From assembly GCA_038234785.1 (NCBI GenBank), contig JBBQTC010000078.1, forward strand, positions 1 through 15,481: a stretch of 15,481 nt of DNA, written 5' to 3'. The DNA comes from UBA668 sp038234785 (lineage in GTDB: Bacteria > Actinomycetota > Acidimicrobiia > Acidimicrobiales > Ilumatobacteraceae). The position numbers and the translations under genes are program-made. The notes under the pieces are model-generated. The model saw nothing but the letters and a program-made list of their open reading frames with translations. It searched no databases and was not told where the DNA came from. Positions 1 to 7,536 of the stretch are shown here, one piece after another (position 1 is the first letter of the stretch; every line of letters starts with the position of its first letter).

Positions 1-85
1 CACGCCGGACACGTGGCCTCATAAGAGCCTGCCCTCACCCGAGTGGCCCATCACTGGCCTGCCCGAAACACCGGCAACAACCACC

Positions 86-113
86 TTGACAAACATAGGA
101 GCGTCGCTATCCC
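86..113 (+). promoter_or_regulatory. Candidate sigma-70-type promoter for vapBC
   Basis: A perfect -35 hexamer TTGACA (86-91) is followed after 16 bases by TATCCC (108-113), which matches only the first half of the -10 consensus. Transcription from it would leave a leader of roughly 90 bases before the antitoxin gene. A second -10-like box, TATCCT, lies at 178-183 without a good -35. Either could be used; this is inference from sequence similarity. Confidence 0.3.
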
Positions 114-200
114 GCTGGACACGAGCGTTCAGTTCGGGCAATAGGAGCGGTTGCGGAAACTCTGATCCACGGTGCGGTATCCTTACATGCAGCCATGAGT

Positions 201-206
201 AAGGAG
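201..206 (+). promoter_or_regulatory. Ribosome binding site of vapB
   Basis: AAGGAG lies 5 bases before the ATG at 212 but only 2 bases before the in-frame GTG at 209. The spacing favours the ATG as the real start. Confidence 0.6.
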
Positions 207-211
207 ATGTG

Positions 212-460
212 ATGGAGATCGCAGCGAAGATGAGCTCGAAGGGTCAGATCACGGTCCCGAAGGCGGTCCGTGACGCGCTCGGAATCGGTGAGGGAGACAA
301 CGTGGTCTTCCGCGTCGAGGGCAACCGCGCCGTGCTCGCGCGCACGCCGGACTTCCTGTCGCTGGCCGGAACGATCAAGGTCCCGGCGGCCCGACGCAAC
401 GCAGCGTGGGACGACGTCATCCGCAAGACACGCTCGGCCCGCACTGACGCACGCCGATGA
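212..460 (+). CDS. AbrB/MazE-fold antitoxin (VapB-like)
   Basis: An 82-residue DNA-binding antitoxin. Residues about 8-45 (SSKGQITVPKAVRDALGI onwards) form the swapped-hairpin AbrB/SpoVT motif, with the typical pattern of a short strand, the K-G-Q-I-T-V-P turn, a helix and the G-E-G-D-N-V-V-F strand. The basic C-terminal tail (residues 60-82), with an aromatic residue in AAWDDVIRK, is where such antitoxins usually wrap around the toxin. The start is placed at the ATG 5 bases after AAGGAG; a GTG three bases upstream is possible. The gene overlaps the downstream toxin start by ATGA, so the two are translationally coupled. By family rule the antitoxin represses its own operon and neutralises the PIN toxin. 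Confidence 0.88.
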   Translation: MEIAAKMSSKGQITVPKAVRDALGIGEGDNVVFRVEGNRAVLARTPDFLSLAGTIKVPAARRNAAWDDVIRKTRSARTDARR

Positions 461-849
461 CGGCGTTCGTCGACACAAACATCCTCGTCCGGCACCTCAC
501 AGGTGACCCGCCAGCGATGGCCAAGCGAGCCACCGCACTCCTCGCCCGCCAACCCGAGTTGTACCTGGCCGACCTGATTGTCACCGAGACCGTGTATGTC
601 CTCGAGTCGTTCTACAAGGCGCCCCGCGACCAGGTCGCCACTGCGATGCGGTCGCTCATCGCCCTGCGCTCGATGATCACCGTCGACCCCGCACTGATGC
701 TTCGCGCCATCGAGGTCTACGAAGTCGACCGCTTGGACTTCGCCGAGGCGTACCTCGTGGCATGTGCGGAGAGTACCGGCATCGGCAGGATTGCCTCGTT
801 CGACAAGGCCATCGATCGCGTCACTACCGTGAACCGGATGGAACCTTGA
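457..849 (+). CDS. PIN-domain ribonuclease toxin (VapC-like)
   Basis: A 130-residue PIN-domain protein, the usual length for a VapC toxin. The conserved metal-binding acidic residues are visible: D6 in FVDTN, E44 in VTETVYVLE, D94 in LDFAEAYL and D116 in the C-terminal SFDKAID. In this family they hold Mg2+ or Mn2+ for single-strand RNA cleavage, often of tRNA or rRNA. All four are present, so the toxin looks catalytically intact. It starts inside the last codons of the antitoxin (ATGA overlap), the classic antitoxin-then-toxin order. Pairing an AbrB-type antitoxin with a PIN toxin is what defines most VapBC modules. The RNA target cannot be predicted from sequence. Confidence 0.9.
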   Translation: MTAFVDTNILVRHLTGDPPAMAKRATALLARQPELYLADLIVTETVYVLESFYKAPRDQVATAMRSLIALRSMITVDPALMLRAIEVYEVDRLDFAEAYLVACAESTGIGRIASFDKAIDRVTTVNRMEP

Positions 850-921
850 CCCGCACCGAACTGCCGCTGTCATCTGGCTGCTGATCGGTACCTCAGCGCC
901 GATAAGGCCTGCGATACTTCT

Positions 922-1677
922 GTGGTGACCGCTCCGTCTCAGTTCTACACCGGCCTGGTTGCGGAGCTGTATGCGTCGCTCCGGTCAGCTGATCCTGATG
1001 TAGAAACGTGCGCACGGTTCGTCACGCGAAACGGCACGCCGGCATTGGAGCTCGGATGCGGTGATGGCGATCCGCTGCTCGAGTTGCGACGACGGGCGCT
1101 CGATGTGGAGGGCCTCGACTCGTCGGCGGACATGCTCGACCGTTGTCGGCAACGCGCTGCGGCGCTCAACCTCGACGTGACCCTGCATCATGCCGAGATC
1201 GAGAACATGGACCTCGACCGACGCTTCCGCTCGATCTTCCTTGCCGGCGCGACCTTCAACCTGATCGTCGATGACGCTACGGCTGGGCGGGCGCTTGAGC
1301 GGATCGCTGCCCACCTCGAGCCGGGCGGTGCCGCGTTGATCCCGTTGTTCGTCCCGCCGCCCGTGCCGGCCGCCGACATAGGCCGGGTCAGTGAGCGGAT
1401 CGTCGAGGGCGGTCACACCCTGAGATGCACCACCATCGCTGTTCAACGCCGCGAAACGGAGCGGCTGCAGACGGCGACGTTGCGGTACGAGCGGGTGGAC
1501 AACGACGGCGAAGGATCGACCATCGACCGTGACTGGACGCTCCACTGGTACACGCCCCCGCTCTTCGCCGAGCTCGTGGCTGCGGCCGGGTTGCGCCCGC
1601 TGCGGGTTGTCGATGCCGACGGCGCCCCTGCACGAGCAGAGTCGACCGCGTTCGCGTTCGTCGTCGCTCCTGCTTGA
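922..1677 (+). CDS. Class I SAM-dependent methyltransferase
   Basis: A 251-residue protein with a Rossmann-type methyltransferase core. Motif I is LELGCGDGD (residues 42-50) for binding S-adenosylmethionine, and the acidic residue at the end of strand 2 is D66 in GLDSSADML. The post-motif region LEPGGAALIPLF marks strand 5. The C-terminal part (about 165-250) contains DWTLHWYTPPLFAELVAAAGL, typical of small-molecule methyltransferases of the Methyltransf_11/25 type. The start is one of two tandem GTG codons (922 or 925), with no Shine-Dalgarno sequence; GATACT at 913-918 could be a -10 box giving a nearly leaderless message from the second GTG. The gene stands alone, 72 bases after the toxin gene, so context gives no clue to the substrate. 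Confidence 0.82.
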   Translation: MVTAPSQFYTGLVAELYASLRSADPDVETCARFVTRNGTPALELGCGDGDPLLELRRRALDVEGLDSSADMLDRCRQRAAALNLDVTLHHAEIENMDLDRRFRSIFLAGATFNLIVDDATAGRALERIAAHLEPGGAALIPLFVPPPVPAADIGRVSERIVEGGHTLRCTTIAVQRRETERLQTATLRYERVDNDGEGSTIDRDWTLHWYTPPLFAELVAAAGLRPLRVVDADGAPARAESTAFAFVVAPA

Positions 1678-1997
1678 ACGACAGAACTGTCGATCTGGCG
1701 CAATGAATCCCGGTGGAGCGAATCGAACGCTCCTTCGACAGCGCGAGCGCGGTCGGCCCACCAGGGAGCCGGGACGGGACGAGGCTACGCCAAGGGCAGG
1801 CGTGCAGATCTGCTGATATGCCCGCTGGACAACGCCAGCCACTTGGGGCACTCGGCGCTATCCGGACAGTCCGCCGGTGTATGCATCTTTGAGGACACGG
1901 TGGACGCTCGTCGAACTCCATGTGGTCAACGACCGCTTGGACAACACCGTCGAAACGCATGCCTCTCGCACGCCGTCTGGCGTGGAATGCTCACGCG
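1678..1997. other. Intergenic stretch between two methyltransferase genes
   Basis: This 320-base gap has no convincing coding sequence. The downstream methyltransferase frame stays open back to an ATG at 1920, but that extension (MWSTTAWTT...) is low in recognisable structure. The only clear element is the small inverted repeat at 1715-1733. Confidence 0.45.
1715..1733 (+). terminator. Small hairpin after the first methyltransferase
   Basis: GGAGCG and CGCTCC form a perfect 6-bp stem around a 7-base loop, 37 bases after the stop codon of the methyltransferase gene. It is followed by only two T residues, so it is a weak candidate for an intrinsic terminator and could equally be chance. Confidence 0.25.
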
Positions 1998-2807
1998 ATG
2001 GTCGATCCGGACATCGCTGCGCACTACGCACTTGGATTCGAGTCTGCACGTCTGTTCGTCGATGGACGACCGCGCCTGGAATACGTTCGCACGCTGGAGC
2101 TCCTCGATCGGCATCTGCCGTCGCCTCCGGGTCGGATCGTGGACGTCGGAGGCGGCACCGGTGTCTACGCGGTGCCGCTCGTCGAACGTGGCTTCGAGGT
2201 CCACGTCGTCGAACCGATCGAGCGACATGTGGAGCAAGTCGTCGACACGGCCCGACGCCGGAATATGCGCGGTCTGACGTCCGAACTCGGAGACGCTCGA
2301 GACCTCTCCGGTGTCACTCCGGGCGCAGATGCTGTACTGCTGCTCGGCCCGCTCTACCACCTCACCGAAGCCTCCGACCGCGTCAACGCGCTTGCCGAAG
2401 CGCGACGAGTTGTTCGTCCGGGTGGCGTCGTTGTCGCCGTGGGGATCTCGCGATTCGCTTCGCTGTTAGACGGGCTCAAGAGGAGGAACCTCGACGACCC
2501 GATCTTTCGACCGATCGTCCAACAGGATCTCGAGTCAGGCCAGCACCGCAACCCTGAGGTGCACACCAGGCCCGAGTACTTCACCACCGCCTACTTCCAC
2601 CGTCCGGACGAACTCCGTGACGAGGCGCTCAACGCTGGCCTGGTCGATGTGAGTCTGTTCGCCGTCGAGGGACCGAGCTGGATCGTCGAGGACCCAGCGG
2701 ACCTCGACAACCAGCTCTTCGCTGCGCGAGCAGTCGAGTCCGAGCCCACCCTCATCGGCGCGACATCGCACATCATGATGATCGGCCACCGGGCAGACCC
2801 GGGCTAA
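1998..2807 (+). CDS. Class I SAM-dependent methyltransferase (UbiE/Methyltransf_11-like)
   Basis: With the ATG at 1998 this is a 269-residue methyltransferase; the frame is open back to an ATG at 1920 (295 residues), but the homologous-looking part begins at MVDPDIAAHYALGFESARL. Motif I is VDVGGGTGVYA (residues 48-58), the strand-2 acidic residue is E72 in HVVEP, and strand 4 carries LLLGPLYHL (114-122), a signature of a large family of small-molecule methyltransferases. ARRVVRPGGVVV (135-146) is the usual helix and turn before strand 5. There is no strong Shine-Dalgarno sequence before either start. The gene ends 11 bases before the convergent kinase remnant. The substrate is unknown; it is not closely similar to the other methyltransferase of this window beyond the shared fold. 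Confidence 0.82.
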   Translation: MVDPDIAAHYALGFESARLFVDGRPRLEYVRTLELLDRHLPSPPGRIVDVGGGTGVYAVPLVERGFEVHVVEPIERHVEQVVDTARRRNMRGLTSELGDARDLSGVTPGADAVLLLGPLYHLTEASDRVNALAEARRVVRPGGVVVAVGISRFASLLDGLKRRNLDDPIFRPIVQQDLESGQHRNPEVHTRPEYFTTAYFHRPDELRDEALNAGLVDVSLFAVEGPSWIVEDPADLDNQLFAARAVESEPTLIGATSHIMMIGHRADPG

Positions 2808-2818
2808 GCCGTCGGCCT

Positions 2819-3103
2819 TCATTTGCGAGTGAGCACTCGCTCATACCTGCCTGGTCGATGATCTTGAACCGCCCCGGGAGCCGACCTGCCAAGGAGCGCC
2901 CACATCGTCTCGCTGGCTGCAGTGCCGAGCCTGCGATTCCACTCGCGCTGCGTCAAGCCGGGGGGTGGATCGGTGCCCAACACGTCAGCATGGGATTCCT
3001 GGATCACATCCTTGCTGAGTTGCGGAAGCCCGAGCGCCGCCGCCAAGTCGGGGGCGAGCGTGGACTTCCCGGTAGCTGGGAGTCCGTTCACCAAGACGAT
3101 CAT
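2819..3103 (-). pseudogene. Truncated P-loop kinase of the AAA_33 / zeta-toxin-like type
   Basis: The N-terminal part is a clear nucleotide kinase: MIVLVNGLPATGKSTLAPDLA has the Walker A motif GLPATGKST, followed by the LGLPQLSKDVIQE segment that in these kinases carries the switch after strand 2, and by the helix ending in SETMWALL. Proteins of this group are normally about 170-190 residues, but this frame stops after 94 residues (97 from an alternative GTG at 3112). The last 20 or so residues (GRSAPGAVQDHRPGRYERVLTRK) lack the expected strand after PGAV; the RYER segment resembles the distal helix of such kinases. This suggests an internal deletion or decay, not a compact enzyme. It lies 57 bases downstream of cysQ on the same strand and converges on the methyltransferase gene. 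It could still be translated, but I would not expect a complete active site. Confidence 0.6.
2825..2840. repeat. Short inverted repeat between convergent genes
   Basis: GCGAGTG and CACTCGC form a perfect 7-base inverted repeat with a 2-base centre, overlapping the last codons of the truncated kinase gene. The centre is too short for a standard terminator loop, but a shorter stem with a 4-base loop could form. There is no T-run on either side. It may be chance or a trace of the rearrangement that shortened the kinase. Confidence 0.35.
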
Positions 3104-3168
3104 GCGTGGCACGGGTGTGACATCTACGCGGACGACGGAGCCGCATCAGTCGACAGCGGACGCACGCA

Positions 3169-3942
3169 CTAACGGTCGGGGTAGCGCCCGCGAGGGTCGC
3201 CCCACAGGGCCTCGAGCACATCGCCGGCGAACTCCTTGCGGCACACGAGGAAGTCGGGCAGCCAGGGATCGCGTTCGTTGTAGATCAACGGCGTTCCGTC
3301 GACGCGACTGACGTGGAGACCGGCCGCCTCGGCGACACCCGCGGGCGCTGCGCTGTCCCACTGGTACATCCCGCCGTCGTGGACGTAGATGTCGGCCTCG
3401 CCGACCACCACGGCCATGGCCTTGGCACCGGCGGAACCGAGACGGACTGCATCGGCGCCGAGCGCGTTGGCCACGATGACGGCGGCCGGTGGGTTGCGGG
3501 TGCGGCTGGTGATGACGCGAGGGCGATCTCGTTGCGGCTGGGGCAGCACCGGTGCCGGGTCCGTGCCGAAGACCAGGTCGAGTGCGGGCAGGCTGACCGC
3601 CGCGGCAGAGAGCCTGCCTGCCTCCCAGAGCGCGATGTGGACGGCCCAGTCGTGGCGGCCGCGCTCGCCGAACTCGTTGGTGCCGTCGAGCGGATCCACG
3701 ATCCACACCCGGTCGACCTTGAAGCGTCGAGGGTCTTCGACTCCCTCCTCGGAGAGGACGGCGTCGTCGGGGTGGATGCGCTGCAGTTGTTCGACGAGGA
3801 ACCGGTGGCTGGCGAGATCGCCGGTGTCCATCACCTGCCATGCGGGCGCATTGCGCTCGGTCAGATCCTGGCGAACCTGCTTGAGGAGCTGTCCCGCCTC
3901 GACGGCGAGGCGCACAGCGAGTTGGGCGTCGGTCTCGGTCAT
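3169..3942 (-). CDS. cysQ: 3'(2'),5'-bisphosphate nucleotidase (CysQ family)
   Basis: A 257-residue member of the lithium-sensitive, Mg2+-dependent phosphatase superfamily. It has the full metal site: SEEG (E65, E66), the signature WIVDPLDGTNEF (D83, D86; residues 80-91) and the distal WDSAAP (D196). CysQ removes the 3'-phosphate from 3'-phosphoadenosine-5'-phosphate (PAP) or PAPS, preventing inhibition of sulfur-transfer enzymes. Inositol monophosphatase is the main alternative, but the VDPLDGTNEF and YQWDSAAP motifs and length fit CysQ better. The ATG at 3942 overlaps the stop codon of the membrane protein upstream (ATGA), so it is the third gene of the ettA operon and not part of the cysHDN operon. 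The reading frame stays open far upstream, but that part is antisense or out of frame with ettA and is not coding. Confidence 0.85.
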   Translation of the reverse strand: MTETDAQLAVRLAVEAGQLLKQVRQDLTERNAPAWQVMDTGDLASHRFLVEQLQRIHPDDAVLSEEGVEDPRRFKVDRVWIVDPLDGTNEFGERGRHDWAVHIALWEAGRLSAAAVSLPALDLVFGTDPAPVLPQPQRDRPRVITSRTRNPPAAVIVANALGADAVRLGSAGAKAMAVVVGEADIYVHDGGMYQWDSAAPAGVAEAAGLHVSRVDGTPLIYNERDPWLPDFLVCRKEFAGDVLEALWGDPRGRYPDR

Positions 3943-4244
3943 CGGCGACCGATGCGCATCGCGTCGCGCACGAGCGCGCGCACCTGATCCTCGGGAGCAC
4001 CCTGGGCGACGAGCGAACCCACTTGCTGCTCGAGCTGCTCGGCACGTGCCTCGTCGAACGGCTCGATGCGATCCTTGGCGGTGACAGCCCCGTAGGTCAG
4101 CAGGGCGATGGCCGCGAACACGATGACCAGTCCGATGGAGAGCACGACGCCGGCGTTGTTCCCGGCGACCGAACTGATGATGAGCCCGGCGATGCCCGCG
4201 ACGAAGATGCCCGAGCAGACCCGCGGGATCCAGCGTCGTGCCAC
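3939..4244 (-). CDS. Small two-helix membrane protein between ettA and cysQ
   Basis: A 101-residue protein read from a GTG codon two bases after the ettA stop codon; its own stop overlaps the cysQ start. I chose this GTG because the frame upstream runs inside ettA and has no other credible start there. Residues about 10-33 and 36-54 are two hydrophobic segments separated by the short turn AGNNAG, giving a helical hairpin. From residue 56 on the chain is charged (DRIEPFDEARAEQLEQQVGSLVAQGAPEDQVRALVRDAMRIGRR) and likely forms a cytoplasmic helix or short coiled coil. I do not recognise a named family. No ribosome binding site is visible, so translation probably depends on ribosomes finishing ettA. 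Its role is unknown. Confidence 0.72.
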   Translation of the reverse strand: MARRWIPRVCSGIFVAGIAGLIISSVAGNNAGVVLSIGLVIVFAAIALLTYGAVTAKDRIEPFDEARAEQLEQQVGSLVAQGAPEDQVRALVRDAMRIGRR

Positions 4245-4246
4245 CG

Positions 4247-5923
<1,677 letters not shown>

Positions 5924-5934
5924 GACGAGAAGGC

Positions 5935-5940
5935 AGGCTA
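5935..5940 (-). promoter_or_regulatory. Candidate -10 box of the ettA operon
   Basis: On the minus strand TAGCCT (5940 down to 5935) ends 11 bases before the ettA ATG, and no Shine-Dalgarno sequence lies between. Transcription from it would give a very short leader. No good -35 hexamer is visible at the expected distance. The same nine-base string TAGCCTGCC is found upstream of the sirC-like gene at 10479. Confidence 0.3.
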
Positions 5941-5965
5941 ACGGTTCGCTCTACCACACGGGTTT

Positions 5966-5982
5966 CGCGATGTGGCATCGCG
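5966..5982. repeat. 7-bp inverted repeat in the ettA/puuD-like divergent region
   Basis: CGCGATG, a 3-base spacer TGG, and CATCGCG form a perfect inverted repeat in the middle of the divergent intergenic region. It sits just upstream of the candidate -10 element of the plus-strand gene, a position suitable for an operator. It could also be a stem in a transcript. No regulator gene is adjacent. Confidence 0.4.
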
Positions 5983-5987
5983 CGAGT

Positions 5988-5995
5988 GCTACGTT
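5988..5995 (+). promoter_or_regulatory. Candidate extended -10 promoter of the PuuD-like gene
   Basis: TACGTT (5990-5995) fits TAnnnT and has TG at 5987-5988 with one base between, as in an extended -10 element (TGCTACGTT). It would start transcription near 6002, leaving a leader of about 30 bases that includes the strong ribosome binding site. No clear -35 box is seen. Confidence 0.3.
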
Positions 5996-6015
5996 CACAG
6001 CCAATTGGTTTTCAC

Positions 6016-6022
6016 AAGGAGG
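6016..6022 (+). promoter_or_regulatory. Ribosome binding site of the PuuD-like gene
   Basis: AAGGAGG is one of the best Shine-Dalgarno matches in the window. It rules out the in-frame GTG at 5986, which lies upstream of it, and points to the GTG at 6034, 11 bases downstream. Confidence 0.6.
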
Positions 6023-6033
6023 GGGTACTGAAA

Positions 6034-6801
6034 GTGCTTGCGGATTACAACGGCTTCTTCAGTCAGCAGGGTCTCGGGGACTTCGGCTTCCGCTGGCTGC
6101 ACATCTTGTCCGGCATCACCTGGATCGGATTGCTGTACTACTTCAACTTCGTCCAGGTCCCAGCGTTCGCCTCCTACGGCGACGAGGGGCGGGCCCGCAA
6201 CATCGCCATCGACAAGGTCGCCCGCAAGGCGCTGTGGTGGTTCCGCTGGGCGGCGCTCAGCACGTTCGTGACCGGCATCCTCATCACGATGGTCTCCAAG
6301 GACTACTTCAGCAACGAGTTCGGCAAGCGCGCGGGCGGCATCGGCATCAGCACCGGCATGCTCCTCGGCACGATCATGATGCTCAACGTGTGGGGCATCA
6401 TCTGGCGGGCGCAGAAGGTCGTGCTGGCGAACGCGGTGAACGTGCTCGCCGGCGGCGAGGCCGATCCGGCCGCTCCGGCCGCCGGGCGCAAGGCCATGAT
6501 GGCCAGCCGCATGAACACCATCTTCTCGGTCACCATGCTGTTCTTCATGGTCTCCAAGACCCACTCACCCCGCAGCGGCGAGATCGTCAGCTCCGGCAGC
6601 ATGGGCGCCTACTGGGCCATCGCGATCATCATCATCGTGGTGCTCGAACTGAACGCCCTGGGCATGATGCCGTGGAAGACCCAGCCGAACAAGGGCCTCA
6701 ACGTCATGTTCGACGGCCCCGGCGTTCGCAACCCGATCGTCGCCTCGTTCGGTCTGTGGGTCGTGTTCCTGATCCTCACCGAACTGCTGCTGAAGGCCTG
6801 A
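6034..6801 (+). CDS. PuuD-like (urate oxidase N-terminal domain) integral membrane protein
   Basis: A 255-residue polytopic membrane protein. Hydrophobic segments lie at about residues 20-42, 69-88, 104-125, 160-178, 190-210 and 237-254, so about six helices. The first carries FRWLHILSGITWIGLLYYF, like the RWLHVxAGIxWIG pattern of the membrane domain of PuuD urate hydroxylase (Urate_ox_N). The NTIFSVTMLFFMVSKTH stretch (161-177) resembles the later helix of that domain, and H23 and H177 are possible haem or metal ligands. Known PuuD proteins carry a C-terminal cytochrome c domain; here there is no CXXCH motif and the chain ends after the last helix. The neighbours have no link with purine breakdown, so urate as substrate is uncertain. 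The start is set by the AAGGAGG site. It is a single-gene unit converging on cobA with a 3-base gap. Confidence 0.6.
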   Translation: MLADYNGFFSQQGLGDFGFRWLHILSGITWIGLLYYFNFVQVPAFASYGDEGRARNIAIDKVARKALWWFRWAALSTFVTGILITMVSKDYFSNEFGKRAGGIGISTGMLLGTIMMLNVWGIIWRAQKVVLANAVNVLAGGEADPAAPAAGRKAMMASRMNTIFSVTMLFFMVSKTHSPRSGEIVSSGSMGAYWAIAIIIIVVLELNALGMMPWKTQPNKGLNVMFDGPGVRNPIVASFGLWVVFLILTELLLKA

Positions 6802-6804
6802 CCT

Positions 6805-7536
6805 TCACGACACGATCGCCGACGCGATCGACCGAACATCGAGGCTGGCCACTGCGCCGATCACGATCACCGAGGGTGATTCGATCGGTGCGGTGGCCAG
6901 TTCGCGTAACGAGCATCGCACCACGCTCTCGTCGCCGGTCGTCGCCCGATGGACGGCAGCGGCGGGCGTGGCCGCATCGAGCCCACCGTCGATGAGCGCT
7001 TGGGCGATCTCCGCGCGCTGGGCCACCCCCATGAGCACGACGAGGGTGCCGCCGATCGCGGCGAGGGCCGCCCAGTTCACCGGATCCTCCCCGCGCCGGC
7101 GGTGGCCCGTGACCACCGTGAACGACGCCGACAGTCCGCGGAAGGTGACCGGGATCCCGGCGGCGCCAGGCGCGCCGATCGCCGACGAGATCCCCGGCAC
7201 GACGTCGCAGGCGACGCCGTGCTCGGCGAGTGCCAGGGCTTCCTCGCCGCCGCGCCCGAACACGAAGGGATCGCCGCCCTTGAGCCGCACCACTCGCTTG
7301 CCCTCCTGAGCGAATCGCACCAGCAGCAGGTTGATGAGGTCTTGCGCGACGCCTTGGCCGGGTCGCTTGCCGACATCGACGAGTTCCGCGTCGGGGTGGG
7401 CGAGTGCCAGGACTGCGTTCGTGACGAGGGCATCGTGCACGACGACGTCGGCCTCGCCGAGGAGACGGGCCGCCCGAATGGTGAGCAGGTCCGGGTCGCC
7501 CGGACCGGCACCGATCAGTGTGACGAGCGCGGTCAT
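6805..7536 (-). CDS. cobA: Uroporphyrinogen-III C-methyltransferase (SUMT)
   Basis: A 243-residue tetrapyrrole methyltransferase that adds two methyl groups from SAM to uroporphyrinogen III, giving precorrin-2, the branch point to sirohaem and cobalamin. All family motifs are seen: GAGPGDPDLLT (residues 9-19), GKR (57-59), VRLKGGDPFVFGRGGEE (83-99) and PGISSAIGAPGAAGIPVTFR (114-133). The length matches single-domain SUMT enzymes; there is no fused uroporphyrinogen synthase or CysG N-terminal part. The ATG at 7536 overlaps the cysN stop codon (ATGA), making it the last gene of cysHDN-cobA. This context points to sirohaem for sulfite reduction more than to vitamin B12. The dehydrogenase for the next step is encoded divergently at 10491. 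Confidence 0.93.
   Translation of the reverse strand: MTALVTLIGAGPGDPDLLTIRAARLLGEADVVVHDALVTNAVLALAHPDAELVDVGKRPGQGVAQDLINLLLVRFAQEGKRVVRLKGGDPFVFGRGGEEALALAEHGVACDVVPGISSAIGAPGAAGIPVTFRGLSASFTVVTGHRRRGEDPVNWAALAAIGGTLVVLMGVAQRAEIAQALIDGGLDAATPAAAVHRATTGDESVVRCSLRELATAPIESPSVIVIGAVASLDVRSIASAIVS
6813..6830. terminator. Hairpin at the puuD-like/cobA convergent junction
   Basis: CGATCGC, a 4-base loop CGAC, and GCGATCG form a perfect 7-bp stem starting 12 bases after the stop codon of the plus-strand gene, inside the last codons of cobA. There is no T-run, but GC-rich actinobacterial terminators often lack one. It could end transcription of the PuuD-like gene; its position within the cobA coding region means chance is also possible. 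Confidence 0.35.

Larger units (their letters stand above)
1..211. other. Left-edge non-coding stretch upstream of vapBC
   Basis: I see no convincing gene in this stretch. Open frames here have no recognisable domain. It contains the candidate vapBC promoter and the ribosome binding site, listed separately. The first 80 bases could be the tail or downstream region of a gene outside the window, but nothing in them settles this. Confidence 0.5.

Noticed and set aside
110..1831. Repeated string CCCGCTGGACA at 110-120 and 1821-1831, with a related copy near 1934
   Set aside because: Eleven-base matches are expected by chance several times in a GC-rich 15-kb window, and no flanking similarity or element boundary was seen.
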